The position numbers and the translations under genes were made by a program. DNA of 64,000 nucleotides from positions 9,757,029 through 9,821,028 of the forward strand of contig JASKMD010000017.1 of assembly GCA_030144725.1 (NCBI GenBank). The letters run 5' to 3'. The notes beneath the pieces were generated by a model. It made no database searches, was not told the DNA's origin, and was given only the letters and a program-made list of their open reading frames with translations. The DNA is from Haematococcus lacustris. Lineage: Eukaryota > Chlorophyta > Chlorophyceae > Chlamydomonadales > Haematococcaceae. The stretch's first letter is position 1, and each line of letters begins with the position of its first letter. This document shows positions 43,701 through 51,779 of the stretch, piece after piece.

Positions 43701-44770
43701 ATGACAGCATCATGGTCTATGTCGACAGGCTCAGCAAGATGGTGCATCTGGTCCCTACACACGAGGCAATCAGTGCTGCAGACGCTGCCCGGCTGTTCTA
43801 TCGTGAAGTGGTGCGGCTACATGGCCTGCCGGCCTCGGTCGTGAGTGACCGTGGTCCTATCTTCAACAGCCAGTACTGGAGGCATGTGTGCGAGCTGTGC
43901 CACACCCAGCTGTGTATGTCCAGTGCCTACCATCCTGAGACTGACGGCCAGACCGAAAGAGCTAACAGAATCATTAAAGAAATGCTAAGACATTATGTCG
44001 ATGAGAACCACAGTGACTGGGCAGACCACTTGCCCTGGGTTGAGTTCGCCATAAACAACTCATGGCACGAGACGGTGCGCAATTCGCCATTCTTCCTCAA
44101 TTATGGCCAGCATCCGCTGACGCCAGCTGTGATGGACCTACCACGCAAAGTGCCTAAGGCAGCTGAGTTTGTGGAGGGTATCGAAAAGGCTGTGCGGAAA
44201 GCCAAACAATGCTGGCGAGTGGCTCAGCAGCGGATGAAAGCTTTGGTCGATGGCAAGCGACGTGAAGTCTCGTATCACCCGGGTGCACAGGTGTTGCTCA
44301 GTACTGTCAACATGAGAAACAACCAAAATGAGCAAGGAGTGCGAAAACTGAAACCACGATATGTGGGGCCCTTCACAGTGCTGCGAATGATTGGCAAGGT
44401 GGCAGTACAACTGCATCTGCCCCCTAGCTGGAACCGCATGCACAACGTGTTCCATGTGTCCCTAGTCAAGCCCTACTGTGGGAACCAAACGCCTAACTTA
44501 GCGGCACCGCCTCCTGTGCAGTGGCTAGAAGGAGAACCTGTCTATGAGGTTGAGAAGCTGCTGGCTCACAGGGTCGTGAAGCTCAAAGGCCGCAACCGGG
44601 GCAAGGGCCGGCCCAAGAGCAAAGAGGCGAAGAAAGGCTTGGAGTTCCTAGTTCGGTGGGCTGGCTACTCGGAGGAGCATGACACGTGGGAGCCACAAAA
44701 GAACCTCCTGAACTGTGAAGAGGCAATGCAAGCTTACATTGAAGAACATGGAGCACTGCCAGAGCTCTAG
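40766..44770 (+). CDS. pol: Ty3/gypsy Pol: protease, RT, RNase H, integrase, chromodomain
   Basis: Open from directly after the gag TAG to 44770, in the same frame. Domains in order: aspartic protease AMIDTGATYTILS (about 40982); reverse transcriptase with DYRALNKLTVRDRYPLPRID and YLDD (42143-42154); RNase H with WSDASLVGTGG; integrase with an HHCC zinc finger (about 43470-43590) and a D,D,E triad (Asp 43661, Asp 43847, Glu 43955); and a C-terminal chromodomain (EPVYEVEKLLAHR to LVRWAGYSEEHDTWEPQ, about 44536-44745). The order PR-RT-RH-IN-chromodomain defines chromoviruses. The first in-frame ATG is only at 40985, inside the protease, so translation probably depends on readthrough of the gag UAG. 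Confidence 0.92.
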   Translation, partial: EFAWTSYGCDLPGIEQGQLPNTLLNVRDVHNDVSQQPFLTPNILGAVCTPIKTKQLALPFVFTARLGGRECVAMIDTGATYTILSEKWLNTNPTADVTLAPLEHKVQVLAANNAVLPITSQVHGMVCMQKSLTPVVAKILPQMLDGIDLILGADWQKSHNALLDVSTNICHILVQGKKHKLHSQHLKFQPGIAVLTHMANSNKPVEQCSAQQAARALRKGCPSVLVLVQPDDGDADEGWHSGSLASVIAGSAKKSKTEQHVHGLMPQSEVDSLVHDRYPEVFQDMPSGLPPDRGVGHTIRMVPDHVPPYQRSRRYTFREMNEMKKQVAELLAKKLIEPSCSPYGAPVLFVEKRDGTLRMCVDYRALNKLTVRDRYPLPRIDDLFDKLQGKTIFSSLDLQSGYHQIRITPEDVPKTAFVTPEGQFQYKVLSFGLTNAPATFQRVMNRVFEKQLKEGFVLVYLDDILVMSSSPEEHAIHLKEVLQVMKDNQLYAKLSKCDFNRPELKFLGHIVGRQGIAVDPAKVQVIKEWPVPTSLKELQAFLGLANFFRRFIAGYSTIAAPLTHLTGEKVAAGTNWQQLGEPALRAFNALKQALCSTPVLALPDPNQPFEVWSDASLVGTGGVLLQGGRVVAYTSHKFSPAQMKYTTGEQELLGIIRALQEWRCYLDGAVHVTIVTDHNPLIYLKTQTNLSRRQARWMEFLARFNHHIEYKPGKGNVADPLSRNPALTYQMTSTGSDDDDGEPIMVSVGAALCVSGVYALVLTRRQAGLLQQQSTGQPPPAAPCPPADTRRHRRPCADGRAVVPYPVAPCDEWPGGGETQLDSATHTPAASTEYSTTTGDSLIEAIIKGYSTDERFADRAYTQAYELSEAGLWMSGGKVVVPKSPLVRRQVLESCHDANYAGHMGISKTWHGVNRYFTWPGMRKDVEDYVRQCDACQRNKPSTRLKAGKLQPLSIPGRRWESISMDMIVKLPKSGKQNYDSIMVYVDRLSKMVHLVPTHEAISAADAARLFYREVVRLHGLPASVVSDRGPIFNSQYWRHVCELCHTQLCMSSAYHPETDGQTERANRIIKEMLRHYVDENHSDWADHLPWVEFAINNSWHETVRNSPFFLNYGQHPLTPAVMDLPRKVPKAAEFVEGIEKAVRKAKQCWRVAQQRMKALVDGKRREVSYHPGAQVLLSTVNMRNNQNEQGVRKLKPRYVGPFTVLRMIGKVAVQLHLPPSWNRMHNVFHVSLVKPYCGNQTPNLAAPPPVQWLEGEPVYEVEKLLAHRVVKLKGRNRGKGRPKSKEAKKGLEFLVRWAGYSEEHDTWEPQKNLLNCEEAMQAYIEEHGALPEL

Positions 44771-44912
44771 ATCTCATACTCTTTACTAATGCTTTTGACA
44801 CTAAGCGCGAAGGCGCGAGTCCCGTCGCTACTGCAAGTAGCCGGGGCGGGGCAATCACCTAGACACACCAGCTGAGGACAGCTGATTCAACAATGAACCT
44901 GGTGGGGGGGAA

Positions 44913-45105
44913 TGTAACGTGGGAATGCGCCAGGCTATTATGCCAATAAGGCCACCCGTTCGTATACCCTCTAATAACCAGTGTGTAGTAGGAAGTGTGG
45001 TGACCGGTGTCAAAAGCCGGGTTCGACTCCCGGAGATCTCTCCGTTGACTACGCCCTGGGATCTTGAGCCACACGTCCTATTATTCGCTGGTTTAACACG
45101 TAACA
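44913..45105 (+). repeat. 3' LTR
   Basis: 193 bp that I read as identical to 38371-38563; followed by the target duplication CCAGG at 45106-45110. Confidence 0.95.
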
Positions 45106-45335
45106 CCAGGGAGCAGCAGCAAGCTCGCATCCAGACATTGCCACAGCAGCTTCACAGTTTACAGCAAGATCTCAAGGCCCAACAGGTGGCAGCACCTCTT
45201 GCAGACCTGCTACTGATGCAACAACAGGTGGAGAAGCAGCATTTGGCTTATTTGCAGGCTATCAGCAACAACCACCCCCTCCCAGACCCTTCTCCATGCT
45301 CTCGCGCAAAGTTGGCAAGCCCACTTCAAGGGTGA

Positions 45336-46511
45336 GTTGTGTGGTTGCACACTGCCTGTAGATGCACATGCCATCAAGTGCCACAGCAACTGCCAATCAC
45401 TGAGCTCAAGGCCCAAGGTACGCAGTTCCCATGCATGCCCTCCCAAGCACCACCCAAGCACCACACCTCCCACTGAAACCATTCTGGGATGCATGTGTGC
45501 ATGTGCAGGCATCATAGTGTGGCCCATGCATTGCGCATCCCTGGGCTGCCCTACTCAGCTGTGGTGGGTGCCCACCAAAGCCGGTCGCTTGCAACAGCGC
45601 CCCCTCCCCCTCAGCCCAGGCGAGCGCAGCAAGCGCAGTCCAACCCAACCCAGCCACCGCCCTCCATCCCTTCCTGCCTGCCACCACCACCCCTGCATGG
45701 GGGCACAGCCAGTGGGTTGGCCGTGAGGGCCTGGGGGCAGGCATTGACGGAGTTCTTTAGCGCATGCAGCATGCCTGGGGATCTATGGGTCCCCTACGCT
45801 GCAGGTCGTCTCACTGGGGGTGCAGAGGTGTGGTGTGGTGGGGGTGCAGAGGTGTGGTGTGGTGGCTGGAGGTGTGGTGGCTGGAGGCTGAATATGAGGC
45901 GGACAATGGATGTGGCTTATGTGGACAATCTATGTGGGTGTAAGGTGCATGGGGAGTATGAGGCTGACGGTTGATGTGGCTGGGTGTAAGGTGCACGAAG
46001 AGTCAACCTGTAGAATCAAAAACGGCTTACACTGATCGGCAGCGTACTAATGGCCGAAACTTCGATTGGATGCATGGTGCAAGAGAGTCAACTTTTCAGC
46101 AGCACAGACGGCCCACAAAGGAGGGCATCGCGTTTTCGGTCAAGGGACACGTTAGAACTCCTCACAAAGAATCGATCAAGCTTGTCAGCCCAGCATCTGA
46201 CGTCCTGGTTGGAAAGTTACGAGGACAATAAAAAAGCCCACATTTCGTGAAATCTGACATGGGGTCGCGAGACGCAAAAAAAGTGTGCGCGGCCATGCAA
46301 CTGAGCCACTGAGCGCGATAGCTGCTCGCTGATCCCAGCCCCACTAAGCAGCCCATTCCCGACACATCGCGACCCCAACTTCCAACACCCCCGCCCGCCC
46401 CGGCACAGGTGCATATCAGCCTGAGCAGCCCGCTAGCCTCGCGCTCGTGAGCTGCACCGCCCTGCGCAAGAATCGCAGAAAAACTCTTAAAGATCAGTCG
46501 GATAGTTATCA
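45336..46511. other. 3' part of the TIR element, no further gene recognised
   Basis: Contains short tandem phrases (ggtgtggtgtggtgg near 45827-45880; ctgaatatgaggcgg/gagtatgaggctgac near 45889-45969) and possible further exons of the coiled-coil gene that I cannot delimit. Confidence 0.4.
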
Positions 46512-46538
46512 GGGGTGCAGCCAATGGCGGGGGTGACC

Positions 46539-47190
46539 AGTGGCAATCGCGTAGTAATACTCGTGCTCTGGCCATCGCACTCATGCCATCGTAAATGCTG
46601 CTATCGCACAGTGGCAATGGCATAGTGGAAACCGCACAGTGCAAGGCAATGTGCAGGCAATGGCTATTCGCTACCATCGCGAGGTCTCAATCGCACAATA
46701 GCAAACTCACAGTACCAGTCGCCCAGTAGCAAAAGCATATGCTGCTTCAAGCAGCGGCCACCACCACCAGCGTGAAGTTCGTTGCCAACGGACAACCGCT
46801 AGCTACTCAATAAATTCAAACTATTTATAAAATCGCGACCGGCCCGAATAGGGCCCAGGAAATAAAAAAACCAGTCAGTGATTCACAAAGGAAATGCAGT
46901 GAAGCAAAGTGAAGCAAGGCAGAGGAAATGCAGCGAAACAGACAGCGTAGATTCTAGCCGTGATGCCTGGGACAGTGAAGTGGACTGCGAGCTCGACATT
47001 CAGCCAAAGTCAAGCCAGGCGCAGCAGGCCAAAAAGGCAAGTTTTGTCCACGAAACAAGGTCTCCGTAGGGAACGATGTACATACGTATGAAGCCCAAGG
47101 CAGGGGCCCGGTCTCACTCGCTGGTCAGGTCCGTTTAGTTTGATGCCGCTGTCAACCGCATCAAACGCTGTCAACGGCATCAACGCTGTC
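46539..47190. other. Region between the TIR element and the right inverted arm
   Basis: Begins with the GGCAATGGCATAGTG-type array also present left of 37389. Near 46836-46857 is gcgaccggcccgaatagggccc, whose reverse complement resembles 33312-33330, a weak hint of another nested inverted repeat. No gene seen. Confidence 0.4.
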
Positions 47191-47242
47191 ATTTTGGTGT
47201 AGCATGAGGACATCATCCGCTGTCCTCATGCTACACCAAAAT
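47191..47242. repeat. 22-bp perfect hairpin at the inner edge of the right arm
   Basis: A stem starting ATTTTGGTGTAGCATGAGGA (47191-47212) and its exact complement (47221-47242), with an 8-nt loop. The right half is the end of the inverted-duplication arm, so the hairpin sits exactly at the rearrangement junction. Confidence 0.9.
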
Positions 47243-49163
47243 AAAGCATGAGTTGGAATCGAACCTGGCTGCGAGCTCATCATTGTAAAGGCTACCGACA
47301 GTGTGCCTAATGCGCACTTCAGCTCAGCCTTCTGGTGTGTGTGCCTGTGCCAGTGCCTGTGCCTGCGCCACACACATCCCCTTTGTTAGGGGTTCATTGT
47401 TTTTTTGCTTGTGTCGTACTTCTTGGTACGCTCAGGGGTGCGGCCTGCGGTGAGGTGCGAAACAAATGTAAGTTCACGACATGTTCACGACATGTTCACC
47501 TAATGCACTAGGTGTAGCGCGGCGTACTTGATGCGGAATGCACAGCGGCGAATGTTCAGCGCTGCTAACAAGTCCCGGTCACCCGGCCTGCGGTGCAAGG
47601 CGAAAGAAATGTAAGTGGCATGTCATGCAGGACATGTTCACCAAGCAAATGCGTCGTCAGGCCAATGCTTACCCAATGGCTTTGGTAAAGCGCAACGAGC
47701 TCCTGGTGTTGTGGGAATGTTTCACTTCGCTGAACATTGTTTGCTGCAAGCTCGCCTTCGACGGTCTGCAGCCGTTGTCATACACATTGCGCGAACGTGT
47801 TAGGGCAAGTATCAGCTAACCAAGGGCTACTGCCTAGCCTAGACCTCACCTCAACCCAGAAGAAGTGCCCGCCTCGGAGCCGGGTGCTTGCGCCTGCTCC
47901 TCGAGCGCCATTGTATCAATGACGGCTTGGCCTGGGTCCCATAACTCGCCAGTGAACATGTTGAAGTGTACTCACAACGCAATTTTCCTAGGATTTAAAC
48001 CAGCAGTCTCACACAGTCAGTGTAACTCGCCGTTCACATTCAGGCTTCACATTCAGGCACATTCAGGGTTCACATTCAGGCTTCATAAGCTTTTACATCA
48101 TCATTCAGGCTTCATAAGCTTTTACAATCCACGTCCAAAAGGCTCGGTCTCGGCCCTGGCGCGGGGTCGCTACGCTCCGTGACCGCTGGCTTCGGTCTCG
48201 AGCTGCCCCGCGCCAGGGCCTCGGCCTCGCCTGTTACAACCGCCTAAACGACCCGCGACACCATTATCTACTACATTAAGCGGAGGAACCGCACCCTACT
48301 CTTAATCCTGTAATCTCTCTCATAAAAAAAATTAAAAAATTTATAAGCTTTTACAATCCACGTACATTAAATACAACAAGCCAGACTAGCTAAGAAGGCA
48401 AAGCACCGTGGGCCCAGCTGGGCGGCAGCATGGCCTCGCACCTATCTGCCGAGTTCGACCGTCTAGCCCGGCGAGCTTGGCACTTGCGTCCGGGGAAGGC
48501 TCTGAGGGTGAGGCAGGCTGGATGGGGTGCGCTGTGTGCTGGAGGCAGCTGCACAGCGCTTGCAGCAGTAGCGTCCACCGTGCACTTGAATGCGGACGAC
48601 ACAGGGTGAGTCCCTTACCTCATCCCTTGGCGCGTCGCCGCACATCCGCACAAAACATTATTTGAGAACGTAGCCAATGACATGACAGCCTTGCACAGGC
48701 AACGGCAACCTGTCAGGATTTTGCTCCACAACCTTGATTGCGTAGTGCTTGCCTAGCGCTGTGCAGGCCTGCCCATGGGCGCACCCAGTCCTTCACAGAC
48801 TTTGGGCATGAGAAGAGACGAGCCACCGACATAATAATGGTCATCAACGCCCTGTGCTACGCCTTGCAGCTGTTGTCGCAGGACTCTGCCCTGTCCCTCA
48901 CTCTGTGGGGTGCAAAGGTACACCTTGCCCAGCCCTCCCCCCTTTCCCTCCCCCTGTCCTGTACCCAAGCGCCCCTCCCCCCTTTCCCTTCCTTGGCCAG
49001 CACCCTGGACCCTTCCCCACTGCCCAGTTCAGTCCTCACCCTGGCCCTGTGCCTGTTGGCAGGTGAACAGCCTGATTGCATCAGGCCAACTGTGGCGCCT
49101 CATCACACCTGCCTTCCTGCACTCTAGCTTGCTCCACCTGGTGGTGAGGTGCTGCCAGCCCGG
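47223..49163 (-). repeat. Right arm of the large inverted duplication
   Basis: Reverse complement of 30927-32852 with a few small differences, including a poly-A/T length change near 48326 and a 14-bp segment near 47657. It contains the B-box repeat (47223-47350), the second Fanzor-like remnant (about 47480-47800), the 15-bp GC hairpin and the first three rhomboid exons. Confidence 0.92.
48430..49144 (+). pseudogene. Truncated rhomboid gene copy (exons 1-3 only)
   Basis: Exons 48430-48605, 48767-48917 and 49064-49144 mirror rhomboid exons 1-3 with open frames and intact splice sites (MASHLSAEFDRLARRAWHLR, then the first helix, then GQLWRLITPAFLHSSLLHLV). Homology stops at 49163, inside the third intron. 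No GASG serine or HLGG histidine exon follows, so no protease can be made. Any transcript would splice into unrelated sequence or stop in the intron. Confidence 0.85.
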
Positions 49164-49753
49164 TTGGTGCCGCTGTCAGCGATCATTCCCACCCTAGCGA
49201 CCCTGCGGACTTGATGTACTCTCACCCAGTAGCATTGAGTCCCTGCTGAACGCGATGGATAGTGCGCAATGTGCGAGGTGCCCGACCTCATGTCCAACAT
49301 CATGACCAACATGTGCTGGCTCAGGGGCTCTGGTACTAGGAGGAGACCACAGCAGGAGCACAGCAGCCTGCCACCAACCCACTGACCTCACAGGTGACCG
49401 ATGACCAGCGGCCCATCATGTGAGTGCCCCTGCTGGATGATGGGTTGACAAGGCAAGCCAGGAGCATCAGCTGCACACTCAGGTTGCAGCCTCTTTTTGC
49501 CACTCCACCTAGCACCACACCCTGGTGGCAGCACCACTCGTCACACTCCTGTGTTGTGTCATGCAGACAGCAGGACGAGCCGACCATGCCCCCAAACAGG
49601 CCCCAGCAGCAGCAGGGCTGAGCCACCGCAAGGTGCGCTTTTCACTCCTCAGCCCTGCCCTGCACCAGCCCCGCCCTGACCTGGCTATGGCCCTAGCCTG
49701 ACCTTCACTGACCTGCCCTGCCCTTCTTTGGTCCTTTGGTCCTTTAACTGCAG
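49164..49753. other. No gene recognised
   Basis: Sequence past the duplication breakpoint. It may hold upstream exons of the plus-strand gene whose exon starts at 49754, but I cannot identify any. Confidence 0.4.
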
Positions 49754-50223
49754 GTCTTGCAGCGAGGCACAGGCCAGCAGGTCCATTACTGCTGCAGTTC
49801 TCCTGCAGATACAGCAAGTACCCGCACTGTTGCGCCTTCTGCAGTCACAACCTGATAGCAAGGTGATGCTGCATCTGTCAACACTGCAAGATACTGAGGT
49901 ACAGCTTGGCCGACTGCAGTTTGCGCTGCAGCACATCATGCAATCCAGGTAAGAAGGGAGGGAGGGGCAGGGTAAAGGGCAGCGGCAGGGGGTGGGGCTT
50001 GGAGTGGGGCCCATGAATGAGGCCCATGTGAAGCTGAAGGTACAGCTAAAGGTACAGCCTGCATGCTACCCCCCGCAGCTGCCACCCGTGCTGCCACAGC
50101 GCAATGCAGTGCACCACACCCCGACAGGGGCAGGAGCAGGGGCAGGGGCAGGGGCAAGGGCAAGGGCAGGGGCAGGGGCACCTCCAGCAGAGTGAGGGGC
50201 GGAGAATGCAGCCTCTGGTCAGG
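49754..50223 (+). CDS. Two exons of an unrecognised gene
   Basis: Exon 49754-49948 (acceptor CTGCAG, donor CAG then GTAAGA) reads SITAAVLLQIQQVPALLRLL and SKVMLHLSTLQDTEVQLGRL, helical and without low complexity. A second exon, 50079-50223, continues in phase through a Gln-Gly repeat (GQGQGQGQ) and ends before GTAAGG. The gene is then interrupted by Fanzor-like element copy 3 and a transposon. Exons on the same strand from 56460 may be its continuation or a different gene. No domain is recognised. Confidence 0.45.
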
Positions 50224-50370
50224 GTAAGGGCCAGCACCTCCCACCCATGCCCCTGCCACCCATGCGGAGAAGCAGCAGCAGCAGCAGAGACCGTGTGAGC
50301 TTCAACTTGCCAAGCCAAACAGCTTCAACTTGCCAAGCCAACTTCAACTTGTTCGAAGCGTGGATTAGCA

Positions 50371-51545
50371 CCTTGGCTCTCAACCTTGAGCCTTTATTGC
50401 AGTCGAACACACTAATTGTGGACCACTGCAAAACGGTGTTTTATCTGTGTGGTGTTCCCATCGCATGGCATGCTCATGGCCTATACATGGCATACACATG
50501 GTCATGGTTGCCTACCACCTACAGCATTGCCTGACCCGTTAGGGCTATGACGTAGGGTTGGCATGACAAAACATGCACTAATTGAAAGCTGATGACAGCT
50601 CAACACAGGGGGGCCACACACTATTGTGCCGCAGCAGGCAGCTGCTGCCGCTGGGCCTTGGGTGGCTTGTCTCGCAGCCGCTTGTACCCCAGGCCAGGGT
50701 ACTCCTTGCCCTTGGCTGGCAGCTTCCCCTGCTCTGGCCCCCAGCACAGCTCCAGCGGGCGCCACCTGCTCTCCCCAATGCGCTGCATGTTCAGTGCCGC
50801 ATTACAGTCCATGTCCAGCCACCTGCCTGGCTGTGGTGCTGGCTTGGCTTTGGCAGCCTTGCCCTGGGCCTTGTTGGGCTCAGCTGCTGGCTCAGCCTTG
50901 GTGCGCTTTGCTGGCGGGGGAGTGCTGGGCCCAGGCTCTGAGGCTGCTGGCTGTGAGGCTTCCTGGCTGCTGCCTGGGGCCTGTGGGGGCTTGCGGGGGG
51001 ACACTACAGGGCACCACATCATGCCCCGCACCGGCTGGTCACGCTGCTGGCTCCAGGCTGGGCGCACTAAGCGGTGGTGCACCTGCCCTGCTGGGGGCTT
51101 CCAGTCTGCAGGCCTGGTGGCCCTGCGCTTGCTCAGCCGGCTCTCACAGGGCTGCTGGCCATTCACTGCTGAGCTGACCCGGCTGGTGCGGTGCTCATCC
51201 ACAAGCACCACCCTGCCCCTCAGCTGGTCTGTGCCCCTAGGCCTGCACACCACCTTGCAGCAGGCACGCAGCATCGCACCAGCACCCCAGCCTCCCCTTG
51301 TGCCAGTGCCCGCTGCGCCAAAGAACACAACCAGCTGCTTGGCACGCCCGTGGCGCTCCATGGACACCTCCGCCATGTCCTCCTCCAACTGCAGCCATGC
51401 ACACAAGGCAAACAGAGGGTGGCTGACATGGTGGCACACAGTTAGGCATGTCACATGCAACACCTCTTTCACTTCCCACCAACCCACCACCTCTCAGTCC
51501 CTTACCCTCCCTCTCTCCCACCCTCCCAATAGGATGCGGCTCTTG
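50371..51545 (-). mobile_element. Fanzor-carrying element, copy 3
   Basis: The conserved 3' tail (50371-50620) ends, in element orientation, with GAGAGCCAAGG and is followed by TGCTAATCCACGC. The ORF lies at 50621-51490. A further 5' stretch up to about 51545 is not shared with copy 2, whose alignment begins at the GGGTGGGAGAGAGGGAGGGT-like tract. I did not find a matching target duplication on the 5' side, so this end is undefined. Confidence 0.7.
50621..51490 (-). CDS. Fanzor/TnpB-like nuclease, C-terminal half, open
   Basis: 289 codons without a stop. An acceptor (GGCTGCAG) before LEEDMAEVSMERHGRAKQ suggests the coding exon starts there. The order fits TnpB/Fanzor C-termini: LVVFFGAAGTGTRGGWG, then GRVVLVDEHRTSRVSS (the D-E-x-x-T-S block that precedes the zinc finger), a Pro/Lys-rich insert of about 90 residues, then LDMDCNAALNMQRIG (RuvC-III). 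TnpB relatives are RNA-guided DNA nucleases. The zinc-finger cysteines expected after TS are missing (RVSSAVNGQQPCE), and the RuvC-I/II part is absent upstream, so this copy is not expected to cut DNA. The assignment is from remembered motifs; a family search would settle it. Confidence 0.6.
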   Translation of the reverse strand: MVGWWEVKEVLHVTCLTVCHHVSHPLFALCAWLQLEEDMAEVSMERHGRAKQLVVFFGAAGTGTRGGWGAGAMLRACCKVVCRPRGTDQLRGRVVLVDEHRTSRVSSAVNGQQPCESRLSKRRATRPADWKPPAGQVHHRLVRPAWSQQRDQPVRGMMWCPVVSPRKPPQAPGSSQEASQPAASEPGPSTPPPAKRTKAEPAAEPNKAQGKAAKAKPAPQPGRWLDMDCNAALNMQRIGESRWRPLELCWGPEQGKLPAKGKEYPGLGYKRLRDKPPKAQRQQLPAAAQ

Positions 51546-51779
51546 GTCCGCGCTACTGGGCCGCTTCCTCGGAGGCATTGCGCCACTAGGCTCATATCAG
51601 CTCACACCTGCTGACACCTACTTACACCCATGAGGTGATGTCACTCACTGTCGCACCTCCAAAGGGCACTTCCTAAGGGCACATCCAACGGGCACCTAAG
51701 AAGGGGGGTCAGCACACAGATGACGTGACAGCAAGGAGAGTTCTAGCACGCTTGGTGCCTCCAGAAGGGCTAGAGCAGC

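Larger units (their letters stand above)
38371..45105 (+). mobile_element. Ty3/gypsy LTR retrotransposon, chromovirus type, full length
   Basis: 6,735 bp with two 193-bp LTRs that I read as identical, starting TGTAACGTG and ending CACGTAACA, and a 5-bp target duplication CCAGG (38366-38370 and 45106-45110). A polypurine tract GGTGGGGGGGAA (44901-44912) precedes the 3' LTR. The sequence after the 5' LTR (ATGCTTTCCGACC) does not begin with the usual TGG of a tRNA-complementary primer site. gag and pol are both open. Identical LTRs and intact ORFs imply a recent insertion. Confidence 0.95.
37891..45335 (+). pseudogene. Coiled-coil ORF split by a retrotransposon
   Basis: Runs from an ATG at 37891 (start MVGKKRGVKANCANVQKARE; an acceptor lies just upstream at 37876) to 38370, and resumes in the same frame at 45111 after the Ty3 element and one copy of its 5-bp target duplication. 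It continues to a stop or splice donor at about 45333. The protein is Gln/Leu-rich with strong heptads (QQLTERQHQLEQQQADLSRR, then QDLTERQHQLQQQQADL). It is not recognised further. The two halves join in frame across the insertion site, so the ORF was probably intact until recently. Confidence 0.6.
37389..46538 (+). mobile_element. DNA transposon-like element with 27-bp TIRs, disrupted by a Ty3 insertion
   Basis: Perfect 27-bp inverted repeats at 37389-37415 and 46512-46538 (outer end GGTCACCCCCGCCATTGG). The flanks match AGTG on both sides, a possible 4-bp target duplication in a GGCATAGTGGCAAT array. Without the Ty3 insertion (38371-45110) it is about 2.4 kb. Its plus-strand ORF is a coiled-coil protein; no transposase is recognised, so it is probably non-autonomous or the protein is unfamiliar. 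A similar terminus (CAATGGGAGGGGTGACC) lies at 54585-54601. Confidence 0.65.

Noticed and set aside
38864..44770. Exogenous or endogenous animal virus
   Set aside because: Domain order, chromodomain and lack of an envelope ORF identify a plant/algal-type Ty3 chromovirus retrotransposon.
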